Shown here piece after piece: positions 1 to 8,565 of a stretch of 20,786 bases of DNA. The position numbers and the translations under genes were made by a program. Location of the stretch: contig CAIMVB010000046.1 in NCBI GenBank assembly GCA_903844785.1, positions 1 through 20,786 of the forward strand, written 5' to 3'. Positions within the stretch are counted from its first letter, which is position 1. Each line of letters begins with the position of its first letter. The notes beneath the pieces were generated by a model. That model saw nothing but the letters and a program-made list of their open reading frames with translations. It did no database searches and was not told where the DNA came from. The DNA is from an uncultured Rhodospirillales bacterium (lineage in GTDB: Bacteria > Pseudomonadota > Alphaproteobacteria > Acetobacterales > Acetobacteraceae).

Positions 1-1506
<1,506 letters not shown>

Positions 1507-1546
1507 CTATAGCGTTTTTCGGCGACAAACGCGACCCCGCATCGCG

Positions 1547-2689
1547 TCAACCGGCAGGAATAAGCTTGCCATCGCCAGCGCTGAATAATCGGCCCAAACC
1601 GGCGAGCGGGGCGAAAACCTCAAGATCCGTGCCGGTCATGAAAACCTGGGCGGGCAGGCCAGCCAGCGCGGCGAAAAGCGCTTCCCGCCGGACGGGGTCA
1701 AGATGCGCGGCGACCTCATCCAGCAGCAAAAGAGGGGCAAAGCCGCGTGCTTCGGCAATCAGCGTGGCATGGGCCAGTACCACGGAAACCAGCAGCGCCT
1801 TTTGCTCACCGGTTGAACAGAATTCGGCACTGATGGATTTCGGCATATGGATCAGGCTCAAATCCGCCTTATGCGCCCCGCGCGCGGCACCCCCCGCCGC
1901 CGCATCGCGCCGCCTATCCGCAGCCAAGCCTAGGCGCAAAGCGTCTTCAACGGCGACTGCCGGGGTTTCGGCCAAGGCGGCCAGAATGGGGCAGGCAATC
2001 TCCAGCCGTGCCGCGGGAAAGGCGCCCGTGGCGCGGCCCGCCACCAATTCCGCGTTCAGGCGCAGCATCAAAGCGCGCCGTGCCGCCGCCACCGCCACCG
2101 CATGCCGCGCCATGGCATCTTCCAGCCCGGCAAGCCAGGAAGGGTCTGCGCGTCCTTCCCCAAGCAACCGGTTACGCTCAGCCATGGCGCTATCATGCGC
2201 TGCCACTTCCCGCGCATGGCCCGGTTCCAGCGCCCAGACCAGCCGATCCAGAAAGCGCCGCCGGCCACTCGCCCCTTCCTGGAATAGCCGATCCATTTGC
2301 GGCGTGATCCAAACGGCAGCCACGCGTTCGGCCAGCATCGCCTGGCTACGCACCGCCTGACCATCCAGGCGATAGACGCGCCGTTCCGAATGTCCCTCAG
2401 GGTCGGTGCCGGTGCCGATATCCATCGCACCCAAGCGTGTTTCAAAGCGTCCCGCCACCGCCCAGGGCAAGCCGGCGCCGGCTTGCTGCCGGCCAAATTC
2501 CGCCATACGCGCGCCGCGCAGCCCGCGCCCAGGCGCCAGCAGAGATATCGCTTCCAGTAAATTGGTCTTGCCCGCGCCATTTTCGCCCGCGATGCAAATC
2601 AAGGATGCGTCGAAAGACGCATCCAAGACCTGCCAGGACCGAAAATCCGAAAGCCGGAGGCGCGAAAGGAAAAGCCCCGGCGCCGTCAC
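1547..2689 (-). CDS. recF: DNA replication/repair ATPase RecF
   Basis: SMC/ABC-like ATPase that helps load RecA on gapped DNA with RecO and RecR. The 380-residue length is normal. Walker A is GENGAGKT at residues 35-42, the ABC-type signature STGEQK at 292-297 and Walker B LLLLDEV at 320-326, followed by the AHLD D-loop. The start codon is GTG (bases 2689-2687) and overlaps the dnaN stop in a GTGA arrangement, so translation is probably coupled to dnaN. The next ATG-type starts would cut into the conserved N-terminal strand LSRLRLSDFRSW, which supports the GTG. gyrB follows 85 bp downstream. Confidence 0.97.
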   Translation of the reverse strand: MTAPGLFLSRLRLSDFRSWQVLDASFDASLICIAGENGAGKTNLLEAISLLAPGRGLRGARMAEFGRQQAGAGLPWAVAGRFETRLGAMDIGTGTDPEGHSERRVYRLDGQAVRSQAMLAERVAAVWITPQMDRLFQEGASGRRRFLDRLVWALEPGHAREVAAHDSAMAERNRLLGEGRADPSWLAGLEDAMARHAVAVAAARRALMLRLNAELVAGRATGAFPAARLEIACPILAALAETPAVAVEDALRLGLAADRRRDAAAGGAARGAHKADLSLIHMPKSISAEFCSTGEQKALLVSVVLAHATLIAEARGFAPLLLLDEVAAHLDPVRREALFAALAGLPAQVFMTGTDLEVFAPLAGLGRLFSAGDGKLIPAG

Positions 2690-3816
2690 ACCCGCATCGG
2701 CATCAGGACAAACAAAGCTTCCGGCCGGGAGGCATCACGCACAATGGTGGGCGCGGCGCCATCGGCAAAGAGGAATTCCAGCTTGTCTTCGACCAGATCA
2801 GTGATGTCGGACAGATACCGCGCCTGGAAGCCGATTTCCAAAGCGCCGCTGGTATAGGCGACATCATCACCTTCCAGATCTTCCTGCGCTTCACCCTGAT
2901 CAGGGCTTGCCGCCGATACACGCAAATGATTGGTGCCAAGGCTAAGCTTGACCGGGCGCGATCTTTCGCTGCTGATCGCCGCCACGCGCTTCACCGCATC
3001 GGCAAAATCCTTGCGCGGCACAACAAGCTTCTTGTCATTGCCGCGCGGGATCACGCGTTCATATTCCGGGAAGGTGCCGTCAATCAGCTTGCTGGTGAGC
3101 GTGACAGTGCCAAGCGCGAATTGCACCTTGGTGTCGGAAAGCCGCACCACAATCTCATCCTGGGTTTCTTCGGCAAGCTTGCGGATTTCATTCACCGTCT
3201 TGCGCGGAATAATCACGCCCGGCATGGCCTTGGCCCCTTCCGGCAGCGGTTCTTCAACACGCGCCAGCCGATGCCCATCGGTCGCGACAGCGCGCAGCAC
3301 CGCCTGGCCTTCGCTTTCAGTCGCGTGGATATAAATGCCGTTCAGGTAATAGCGCGTTTCTTCGGTGGAAATGGCAAACCGCGTGCGGTCAATTAAATCC
3401 CGCAGCACGCCGGCCTTGATGCTGAATTGCACCGGCATGCGCCCTTCTGTCATGGAAGGGAAATCATCCACCGCCAGCACAGCCAAGCTGGTATTGAAAC
3501 GGCCTGAGCGCAGCGTGAGTGGCCCATCGCCGCCGCCATGGTCGAATTCAACGCGCGCCCCTTCGGGCAGGTTGCGGATGATTTCGTAAAGGGTTGAAGC
3601 CGGCGCCGTGGTGCGCCCCGCGCGCGCCACCGTAACCCCGGCGATATCTTCCACCACCGCAATTTCCATATCGGTCGCGGTCAGTTTCAGCGCCCCGCCG
3701 GAACTTGCTTCGATCATGACATTGGCCAGGATCGGGATGGTGTTGCGGCGTTCAACAACGCTTTGCACATGCGTGAGCGCCTTGAGCAGAACCGCCCTAT
3801 CAACCGAGAATTTCAT
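2686..3816 (-). CDS. dnaN: DNA polymerase III beta subunit (sliding clamp)
   Basis: Ring-shaped dimeric clamp that tethers DNA polymerase III to DNA and recruits other partners through its hydrophobic cleft. The 376-residue product begins MKFSVDRAVLLKALTHVQSV, with the family-typical NTIPILANVMIEA segment next, and ends EALFVLMPMRV, the usual clamp terminus (x-L-M-P-M-R). Three clamp domains of roughly 120 residues fit the length. It lies 206 bp downstream of dnaA, a GC-rich spacer with short repeats, and overlaps recF by 4 bases. The ribosome-binding site before ATG 3816 is weak (GGAA only a few bases upstream). Confidence 0.98.
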   Translation of the reverse strand: MKFSVDRAVLLKALTHVQSVVERRNTIPILANVMIEASSGGALKLTATDMEIAVVEDIAGVTVARAGRTTAPASTLYEIIRNLPEGARVEFDHGGGDGPLTLRSGRFNTSLAVLAVDDFPSMTEGRMPVQFSIKAGVLRDLIDRTRFAISTEETRYYLNGIYIHATESEGQAVLRAVATDGHRLARVEEPLPEGAKAMPGVIIPRKTVNEIRKLAEETQDEIVVRLSDTKVQFALGTVTLTSKLIDGTFPEYERVIPRGNDKKLVVPRKDFADAVKRVAAISSERSRPVKLSLGTNHLRVSAASPDQGEAQEDLEGDDVAYTSGALEIGFQARYLSDITDLVEDKLEFLFADGAAPTIVRDASRPEALFVLMPMRV

Positions 3817-4022
3817 CGTTCCGACGCCCCGATCCTGTTATGGCGATCTCAGCCGCTACCGGATGGGTCCCGGGGGCAAACCGCCAGTGAAATCCTGCCC
3901 GGGCGGCAAACCTGCCGAATCGGCACGGCCAAGCGCCCGGATTCCCTTTCCCATACCAGCCCGGGCGGGGGCAGAAAAGCGGCTTGAGCTCCGGAAAATG
4001 GCTGTCGCGGCCGCCTGCTACC
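3817..4022. other. dnaA-dnaN spacer, GC-rich with short repeats
   Basis: This 206-bp stretch separates dnaA and dnaN on the minus strand and holds no convincing gene. It contains two copies of the 10-mer gcccgggcgg (3897-3906 and 3959-3968), two copies of ggcaaacc 30 bp apart (3875-3882 and 3905-3912) and a 13-bp palindrome tgccgaatcggca (3913-3925). I saw no T-tract terminator and no DnaA-box-like sequence. A dnaN promoter may lie here, but I could not place one. Confidence 0.6.
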
Positions 4023-5441
4023 TCAGGTTTCCAGCATACGCCGGAGAAGCTCCACATCTTCAGCGAAGGAACCATCCGCCTGCATAAGCTCCGCCACGCG
4101 GGATACCGCATGCATGACCGTGGTATGGTCCCGATTGCCAAAGCGCCGCCCGATTTCCGGCAGGGAGCGAGAGGTCAACTGCTTCGCCAGGAACATCGCC
4201 ACTTGGCGGGGTCGCGCCACATTGCGCGCGCGGCGGGCCGAGGACATGTCCGTCAGGCGGATATTGTAATGTTCGGCGACCTTGCGCTGGATTTCCTCGA
4301 TCGTGACGCGCCTGTCATGGGCGCGGAGGATATCGTGCAGAACTTCCTGCGCGCCTTCCAGCGTGATGGGGCGGCCGAACAGATTGGCCCAGGCTATCAG
4401 GCGATTAAGCGCGCCTTCCAATTCCCGGACATTGGAGGTGATTTTATGCGCGAGGAATTCCATAACGCGCGAGGGCACCGCCACACCTGAAGAAGCCGCC
4501 TTGGCTTCCAGGATGGAAATGCGCAATTCGTAAGTGGTGGCGTGCAGATCAGCCACCATACCGCAGCCCAACCGCGTACGCAGCCGGTCTTCAATGCCAG
4601 AAAGATCTGAAGGCGATTTATCGGCGGAAATCACAATCTGCTTGCCGGCATCCACCAGCGCGTTGAAGGTATGGAAAAATTCTTCCTGCGTATTGTCCTT
4701 GCCGATCAGGAATTGCAGATCATCCACCATCAGCACATCAACCGAACGCAGTGTTTCCTTGAATTCCATGGTGGATTGGCTGCGCAGCGCCGCAATGAAG
4801 CGATACATGAATTTCTCGGCACTCATGTAGGCCACATGGCGCGCGGGGTTCTGTTCGCGAATGGCCCAGGCAATGGCATGCATCAGATGCGTCTTGCCAA
4901 GCCCAACGCCACCATAAAGAAATAGCGGATTGAAGCCTGGCAGCGCCGGTTTTTCGGCCACGCGCCGCGCGCAGGCATGGGCGAATTCATTGGGCTTGCC
5001 GACAATGAAGGTATCAAAAGTAAAGCGCGCATCAAGCGGCGCTGACCAATCGCCGCGCTGATCGGCTAGGCGTGGGGCGGGCGGGGTCAGGCTTTCCGCC
5101 AAGGGTGGCGCCGCATTTTCCACGGCATCACCAGACGCTGCGCGGGCGCTGGTAGCAACGCGCAAATCAACCCGACGAATGGCCGAATTTTCTTGCTGCC
5201 ATAAGGCACGAAGCCGATCACCATAATGGCTGCTGACCCAATCGCGCAGAAAACGCGTGGGCAGGGTAATGGTCGCTTCATCGCCTTCAACAGCAGCGAG
5301 TGTCATTTGCCGAAGCCAGCTACGGAATTCTACATCGCCAACTTCGTCGCGCAGCTTGGCGCGGATACGGGCCCATGCTTCTGCCCAGGCAGCAACCCCA
5401 TGAGGGGCAACGTCATCGCTTTGCTTTCCGATGCTCCGCAA
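4023..5441 (-). CDS. dnaA: Chromosomal replication initiator DnaA (TTG start)
   Basis: Initiator that binds DnaA boxes, opens the origin and helps load the DnaB helicase. The 472 residues carry domain I (about 15-90, ending near WQQENSAIRRVDLRV), a variable Ala/Pro-rich linker (about 95-135), and the AAA+ domain with Walker A GGVGLGKT (177-184), Walker B LMVDD (237-241) and the sensor-2 region NVRELEGALNRL (337-348). Domain IV follows, with the DNA-binding signature DHTTVMHAV (438-446). The only start in frame is TTG at 5441: an in-frame TAA lies at 5462-5460, the nearby ATG at 5416 is out of frame, and a good AGGGAGA ribosome-binding site sits 7 bases before the TTG. rpsT lies 245 bp upstream on the same strand. 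Confidence 0.98.
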   Translation of the reverse strand: MRSIGKQSDDVAPHGVAAWAEAWARIRAKLRDEVGDVEFRSWLRQMTLAAVEGDEATITLPTRFLRDWVSSHYGDRLRALWQQENSAIRRVDLRVATSARAASGDAVENAAPPLAESLTPPAPRLADQRGDWSAPLDARFTFDTFIVGKPNEFAHACARRVAEKPALPGFNPLFLYGGVGLGKTHLMHAIAWAIREQNPARHVAYMSAEKFMYRFIAALRSQSTMEFKETLRSVDVLMVDDLQFLIGKDNTQEEFFHTFNALVDAGKQIVISADKSPSDLSGIEDRLRTRLGCGMVADLHATTYELRISILEAKAASSGVAVPSRVMEFLAHKITSNVRELEGALNRLIAWANLFGRPITLEGAQEVLHDILRAHDRRVTIEEIQRKVAEHYNIRLTDMSSARRARNVARPRQVAMFLAKQLTSRSLPEIGRRFGNRDHTTVMHAVSRVAELMQADGSFAEDVELLRRMLET

Positions 5442-5466
5442 AAACGTATCTCCCTCGCCTTAGAAT

Positions 5467-5497
5467 TATTTAGCCCTGTCACACTACGGTCTTGCAA
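5467..5497 (-). promoter_or_regulatory. Candidate dnaA promoter
   Basis: Read on the minus strand, TTGCAA (5497-5492) is followed after 19 bases by TAAATA (5472-5467), within CTAAAT, which matches the alphaproteobacterial -10 form CTATAT at five of six positions. The spacer is two bases longer than usual, so this is a weak call. It lies about 25 bases upstream of the dnaA ribosome-binding site. Confidence 0.3.
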
Positions 5498-5559
5498 CCA
5501 TTTTTTTATATCACGCGAAACGCTATCTCACTGATTGGGTCGAAGCAACACGACTATGC

Positions 5560-5603
5560 GGTCTAGTCCCGATTAAAATATTAAATCGTGAAACCTAAAG
5601 ACC
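5560..5603. repeat. Nested AT-rich dyad in the rpsT-dnaA spacer
   Basis: Two nested inverted repeats surround an A/T-only core. The outer arms are GGTCT (5560-5564) and AGACC (5599-5603); the inner arms are CGATT (5570-5574) and AATCG (5584-5588), with aaaatatta between them. A further CGATT follows at 5603-5607. The surrounding 5442-5686 spacer is clearly more AT-rich than the rest of the window. It could be a regulator site or an easily melted element upstream of dnaA; no DnaA-box consensus was found next to it. Confidence 0.5.
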
Positions 5604-5686
5604 GATTCATACCCAAGGGCCGGGCTCGCATAGGCGAAACCCGTTCCAAATCCTGAATTTTTTTGAGAAATTTTGTCGTCGCAGAA

Positions 5687-5953
5687 TTAGGCGCCGAGAG
5701 ACTTCACCCGAGCGGAAAGGCGCGACAATTTGCGCGAAACCGTATTGGCATGCACCACACCCTTGGTCACAGCGCGCTGCATTTCAGGCTGAGCAGCACG
5801 AAACGCCGCCTGCGCCGCGGCCTTGTCGCCGCTGCTCACCGCTTCTTCAACCTTGCGCAAAAAGCTACGCACGCGAGACTTGCGCGCCTTATTGCGCGCG
5901 GTGCGCTTTTCAGTCTGACGAATGCGCTTACGCGCCGAAGCGTTATTGGCCAT
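5687..5953 (-). CDS. rpsT: 30S ribosomal protein S20
   Basis: Small basic protein that binds 16S rRNA in the 30S subunit. The 88 residues begin [17 protein letters not shown] and continue with Arg/Lys-rich helices and the family-typical [15 protein letters not shown] segment near the C-terminus. The length matches the family. A promoter with good fit to the alphaproteobacterial consensus lies 60-90 bp upstream (6016-6045). dnaA is next on the same strand after 245 bp. No clear rho-independent terminator follows, so read-through into dnaA is possible. Confidence 0.98.
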   Translation of the reverse strand: MANNASARKRIRQTEKRTARNKARKSRVRSFLRKVEEAVSSGDKAAAQAAFRAAQPEMQRAVTKGVVHANTVSRKLSRLSARVKSLGA

Positions 5954-6015
5954 GGTTTGTCAATTCGTAACAAGATAGGGAAACGGGGAAGCGAACCACC
6001 CCGCGGGAAGCGGGT

Positions 6016-6045
6016 AACTAGCGTCAGAGCCCCCCTCGCGTCAAG
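6016..6045 (-). promoter_or_regulatory. Probable sigma-70 promoter of rpsT
   Basis: On the minus strand CTTGAC (6045-6040) is followed after 18 bases by CTAGTT (6021-6016). The alphaproteobacterial housekeeping consensus is CTTGAC, 17 bases, CTATAT. The -35 is perfect and the -10 matches at four of six positions. The predicted transcript start is near 6009, giving a leader of about 55 bases before the rpsT ATG at 5953. Confidence 0.55.
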
Positions 6046-6081
6046 CAGTCCCGCGGGGCACCGCGTATTCCGATCAAATGG

Positions 6082-6109
6082 ACCGGGGCTGAAGCTTTTA
6101 AACCCCGGT
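6082..6109. repeat. Inverted repeat between rpsT and the ATP12 gene
   Basis: Perfect 7-bp arms ACCGGGG (6082-6088) and CCCCGGT (6103-6109) flank a 14-base loop. It lies in the 191-bp spacer between two divergent genes, so it is not an obvious terminator for either. It may be a hairpin in the leader of the plus-strand gene, whose ATG is 36 bases downstream, or a protein-binding dyad. Confidence 0.45.
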
Positions 6110-6144
6110 TTCCTCGGCGCGCGGCTTCGGCTAATGCCCTCAAT

Positions 6145-6852
6145 ATGAAGCGCTTCTGGGAAACAGCCCTTGCGGTGCCGCGGCTTGAAGGCGGCTTTGG
6201 CGTTGTTTTGGATGGTCGGCCGTTACGCCTGCCGGGCGGCCTGATCCTGGCCACACATAGCCCCACCTTGGCCGAGGCTATTGCCGCCGAATGGCAGGCG
6301 GCAGGCGGCACCAAAGGCGGCGAAATGCGCATGGATGATGTGCCCCTCACCCGCCTTTTGGGCACCGCCCAGGAACGCATTGCCCCCGACCCCGAGCCCA
6401 TGATCGAAGGTATCACCAAATATGGTGAGACTGAGCTGCTGTGTTACCGCGCGGAGGACCATAGGCTGGCGGCACGGCAGGCAGAGGCATGGCAGCCACT
6501 CCTGGAATGGTCGGCCCTCGCGCTGGATGCACCGCTACGCATCACCCAGGGCCTGATGCCGGTGCCGCAAGCCCCCGAAAGCCTTGCCGCGCTGCGCAAC
6601 ACCGTGGCCCGCCATGACACGGCCGGGCTTGCTGCCCTTGGCCTTGCGGTGCCCGCCCTTGGCAGCCTGGTTCTTGCCCTGGCGCTGAGCCTGGGCCGGC
6701 TGAATGCCGAAGCGGCCCATGAATTGGCGGTTTTGGATGAGGTTTTTCAGGAGGAATTCTGGGGCCGCGACGCCGAAGCCGAGGCACGGCGCGCCAACCG
6801 CCTTGCCGAACTGCAACTGGCGGAACGCTTCATGGCCCTTGTTGCAGGCTGA
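6145..6852 (+). CDS. ATP12 family F1-ATPase assembly chaperone
   Basis: ATP12 proteins chaperone the F1 alpha subunit during assembly of ATP synthase; the family is found in mitochondria and alphaproteobacteria. The 235-residue product shows the usual pattern: MKRFWETA with GGFGVVLDGRPLRLPGG at the start, EWQAAGG, the MDDVPLTRLLGTAQERI segment, the KYGETELLCYRAE segment with the following QAEAWQPLLEW, and a C-terminal RRANRLAELQLAERF helix. ATG 6145 is the first start in a frame that stays open upstream without ATG, GTG or TTG. No Shine-Dalgarno sequence is visible before it. The gene diverges from rpsT; no ATP synthase genes are in the window. Confidence 0.93.
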   Translation: MKRFWETALAVPRLEGGFGVVLDGRPLRLPGGLILATHSPTLAEAIAAEWQAAGGTKGGEMRMDDVPLTRLLGTAQERIAPDPEPMIEGITKYGETELLCYRAEDHRLAARQAEAWQPLLEWSALALDAPLRITQGLMPVPQAPESLAALRNTVARHDTAGLAALGLAVPALGSLVLALALSLGRLNAEAAHELAVLDEVFQEEFWGRDAEAEARRANRLAELQLAERFMALVAG

Positions 6853-6931
6853 GCCTAAATTCTAAAATCATGCCGCTGCCAATGATTCGTATCGGCGCCG
6901 TGCAATCGGCCTTTCCCTTGGAGCTTCGGCC

Positions 6932-7738
6932 ATGAATCTACCCCTACCCCCCGCCTTACGGCGGGCAGCGCTGACGCTGGCCATTCTTGCGCCCTTGCTA
7001 CCGGCACCACCAAAGGCCGAGGCATTTCTGGAAGACCCCTTTGGGCTTATCGGCGTGGCGCCCACCGATGCGGGCGGCAAGACCGCGACCATGGGGCTTG
7101 GCTTCACGCGCACACGCAATGACGGGAACCGCAATCTTTACGGCGGCGCCGTGGAAGCAGAAGCGGGTTTGGTGCAAGGGCTCGATCTGCGCTTTGCGCA
7201 GACAATGGAATATGGCCCCACAGCGCCCTACCCATCCGATGATGCCGCCAAAATATGGGGCGGACTCACGCAGCTTGGCCTGCGCTGGCAATTTCTGGAA
7301 GAAGACGGCTGGCGCCCGGCGCTTGGTGTGTTCGGCGCGCTACGCACCGCCTATGGCGAGACCAGCCGCCCTTCGCAAAGCGGCCAGATTGTTGGCCTGC
7401 TGAGTAAGACTCTGATCGAGGGCGAACGTAAATTGGCGCTGACGGTGAATGCCGGCTGGTCGGAACTGTTCAATGCCATGCCGGGCGAAAGATCGGGGCG
7501 CTATGAAGGCGCCATAGGGCTCGCGCAGAATATCGGCGCGGCAACGTCGCTTGGCGTGAGCTACCTGCTCAATCAGCAGGATCATGGGGAAAAGGATCAG
7601 AACATCATCGCCGTGGGGCTGTGGCATCGGCTTGGTGATACGGGTCCAATCCTTGGCTTTGGTGCCGGCGCAGGGGTTGGCGATGATTCACCTCGCTTTC
7701 TGGTTTTCGCTTCTGCCAAATGGGTTTTTGGCCCATGA
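6932..7738 (+). CDS. Secreted, probable outer-membrane beta-barrel protein of unknown function
   Basis: I do not recognise a specific family. The 268-residue product starts with a clear signal peptide: basic ALRRA, a hydrophobic stretch, and a likely cleavage after PPKAEA near residue 31. The mature part is rich in alternating hydrophobic strands with Gly and aromatic residues (MGLGFTRTR, LDLRFAQTMEYG, LGLRWQFLEEDG, LALTVNAGWSELF, SLGVSYLLNQQDHG, NIIAVGLWHRLG, FLVFASAKWVFGP), as in outer-membrane barrels or periplasmic jellyroll-like proteins. A GGAG ribosome-binding site lies 8 bases before ATG 6932. It follows the ATP12 gene by 79 bp and converges with the SDR gene. A porin-like or transporter role is only a guess. 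Confidence 0.8.
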   Translation: MNLPLPPALRRAALTLAILAPLLPAPPKAEAFLEDPFGLIGVAPTDAGGKTATMGLGFTRTRNDGNRNLYGGAVEAEAGLVQGLDLRFAQTMEYGPTAPYPSDDAAKIWGGLTQLGLRWQFLEEDGWRPALGVFGALRTAYGETSRPSQSGQIVGLLSKTLIEGERKLALTVNAGWSELFNAMPGERSGRYEGAIGLAQNIGAATSLGVSYLLNQQDHGEKDQNIIAVGLWHRLGDTGPILGFGAGAGVGDDSPRFLVFASAKWVFGP

Positions 7739-7771
7739 GGCGCGCGAGAAATCCAGCCGCTGATCCGCGCT

Positions 7772-8530
7772 TCAATAAGCCGTCAGGCCACCATCCACGG
7801 GCAGGATTTGGCCGGTAACCGAAGCCGCCGCAGGGCTCGCCAGATAGGCGATGGCCGCCGCCACTTCTTCGACGCTCGGAAAGCGCCCGATTGGAATGCG
7901 GTCCAACATCCGTTGCCGGCGCGCCGGTTCAGCCAGCATGAGTGCGCGCGATGGTGTCAGCACCGTGCCAGGTGCCACTGCATTCACGCGTATGCCCGCC
8001 TTGGCCCATTCAATCGCCAGCGCGCGGGTCATTTGCACAATGCCGCCCTTGGAAATGCTATAGACTGACCGATCCGCGATCCCGACCAGCCCATGGGTGG
8101 ACGCGACACCGATGATGACGCCGGGGCGGCCTTCAGCCATGCAGCGCGCCGCCATGCGGGCTGAGAGAAAATAGCCGCCCTTCAAATTCACATCCATCAC
8201 CTGATCCCATTCAGACCAGGTCACATCAACAGCAGCCTTGCCTAGCGTGCAGCCAGCATTATTGACCAGCACGCCAATCGGTCCGAAGGCTTGGTCCGCG
8301 GCCTCCATCAGCGCGGTGATGCTTGCTTCCTCGCGCAGATCAAGCGGCAGGCCAAGCGCGCGGCGCCCCCTTGCAGCAATGCCGTCAATCGTTTCCGCAA
8401 GGCTGGCGGTGGCAAGGTCGGTCACAATCACATCATGCCCGGCATCAGCCAATGCCCAGGCGGTGGCTTGGCCAATGCCTTCGGTGGCACCGGTGACAAG
8501 GGCAGTCTTGCAGGGCAGGGCTTCGGTCAT
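7772..8530 (-). CDS. SDR family NAD(P)-dependent oxidoreductase
   Basis: Classical short-chain dehydrogenase/reductase of 252 residues. The cofactor motif TGATEGIG lies at residues 13-20, NNAG at 90-93, and the catalytic residues are Asn115 (DVNLKG), Ser144, Tyr157 and Lys161 (YSISK). The ending TGQILPVDGG is typical of FabG-like enzymes. An acidic residue after the second strand (TDLA, residues 37-40) suggests NAD rather than NADP, an inference only. It is the last gene of a five-gene minus-strand run and starts 35 bp after the serine hydrolase. The substrate cannot be read from the sequence; it may be an alcohol or hydroxyacid released by the upstream hydrolases. Confidence 0.94.
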   Translation of the reverse strand: MTEALPCKTALVTGATEGIGQATAWALADAGHDVIVTDLATASLAETIDGIAARGRRALGLPLDLREEASITALMEAADQAFGPIGVLVNNAGCTLGKAAVDVTWSEWDQVMDVNLKGGYFLSARMAARCMAEGRPGVIIGVASTHGLVGIADRSVYSISKGGIVQMTRALAIEWAKAGIRVNAVAPGTVLTPSRALMLAEPARRQRMLDRIPIGRFPSVEEVAAAIAYLASPAAASVTGQILPVDGGLTAY

Positions 8531-8565
8531 GGCAGGCTCTCACATGCGCTCACGCCGCGCTGGGT

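Noticed and set aside
5571..5587. CtrA binding site in the AT-rich dyad
   Set aside because: Two TTAA elements are present but separated by four bases, not the seven of the CtrA consensus.
3817..5686. Chromosomal replication origin next to dnaA
   Set aside because: No cluster of DnaA-box-like nonamers was seen in either spacer flanking dnaA, and alphaproteobacterial origins are often elsewhere.
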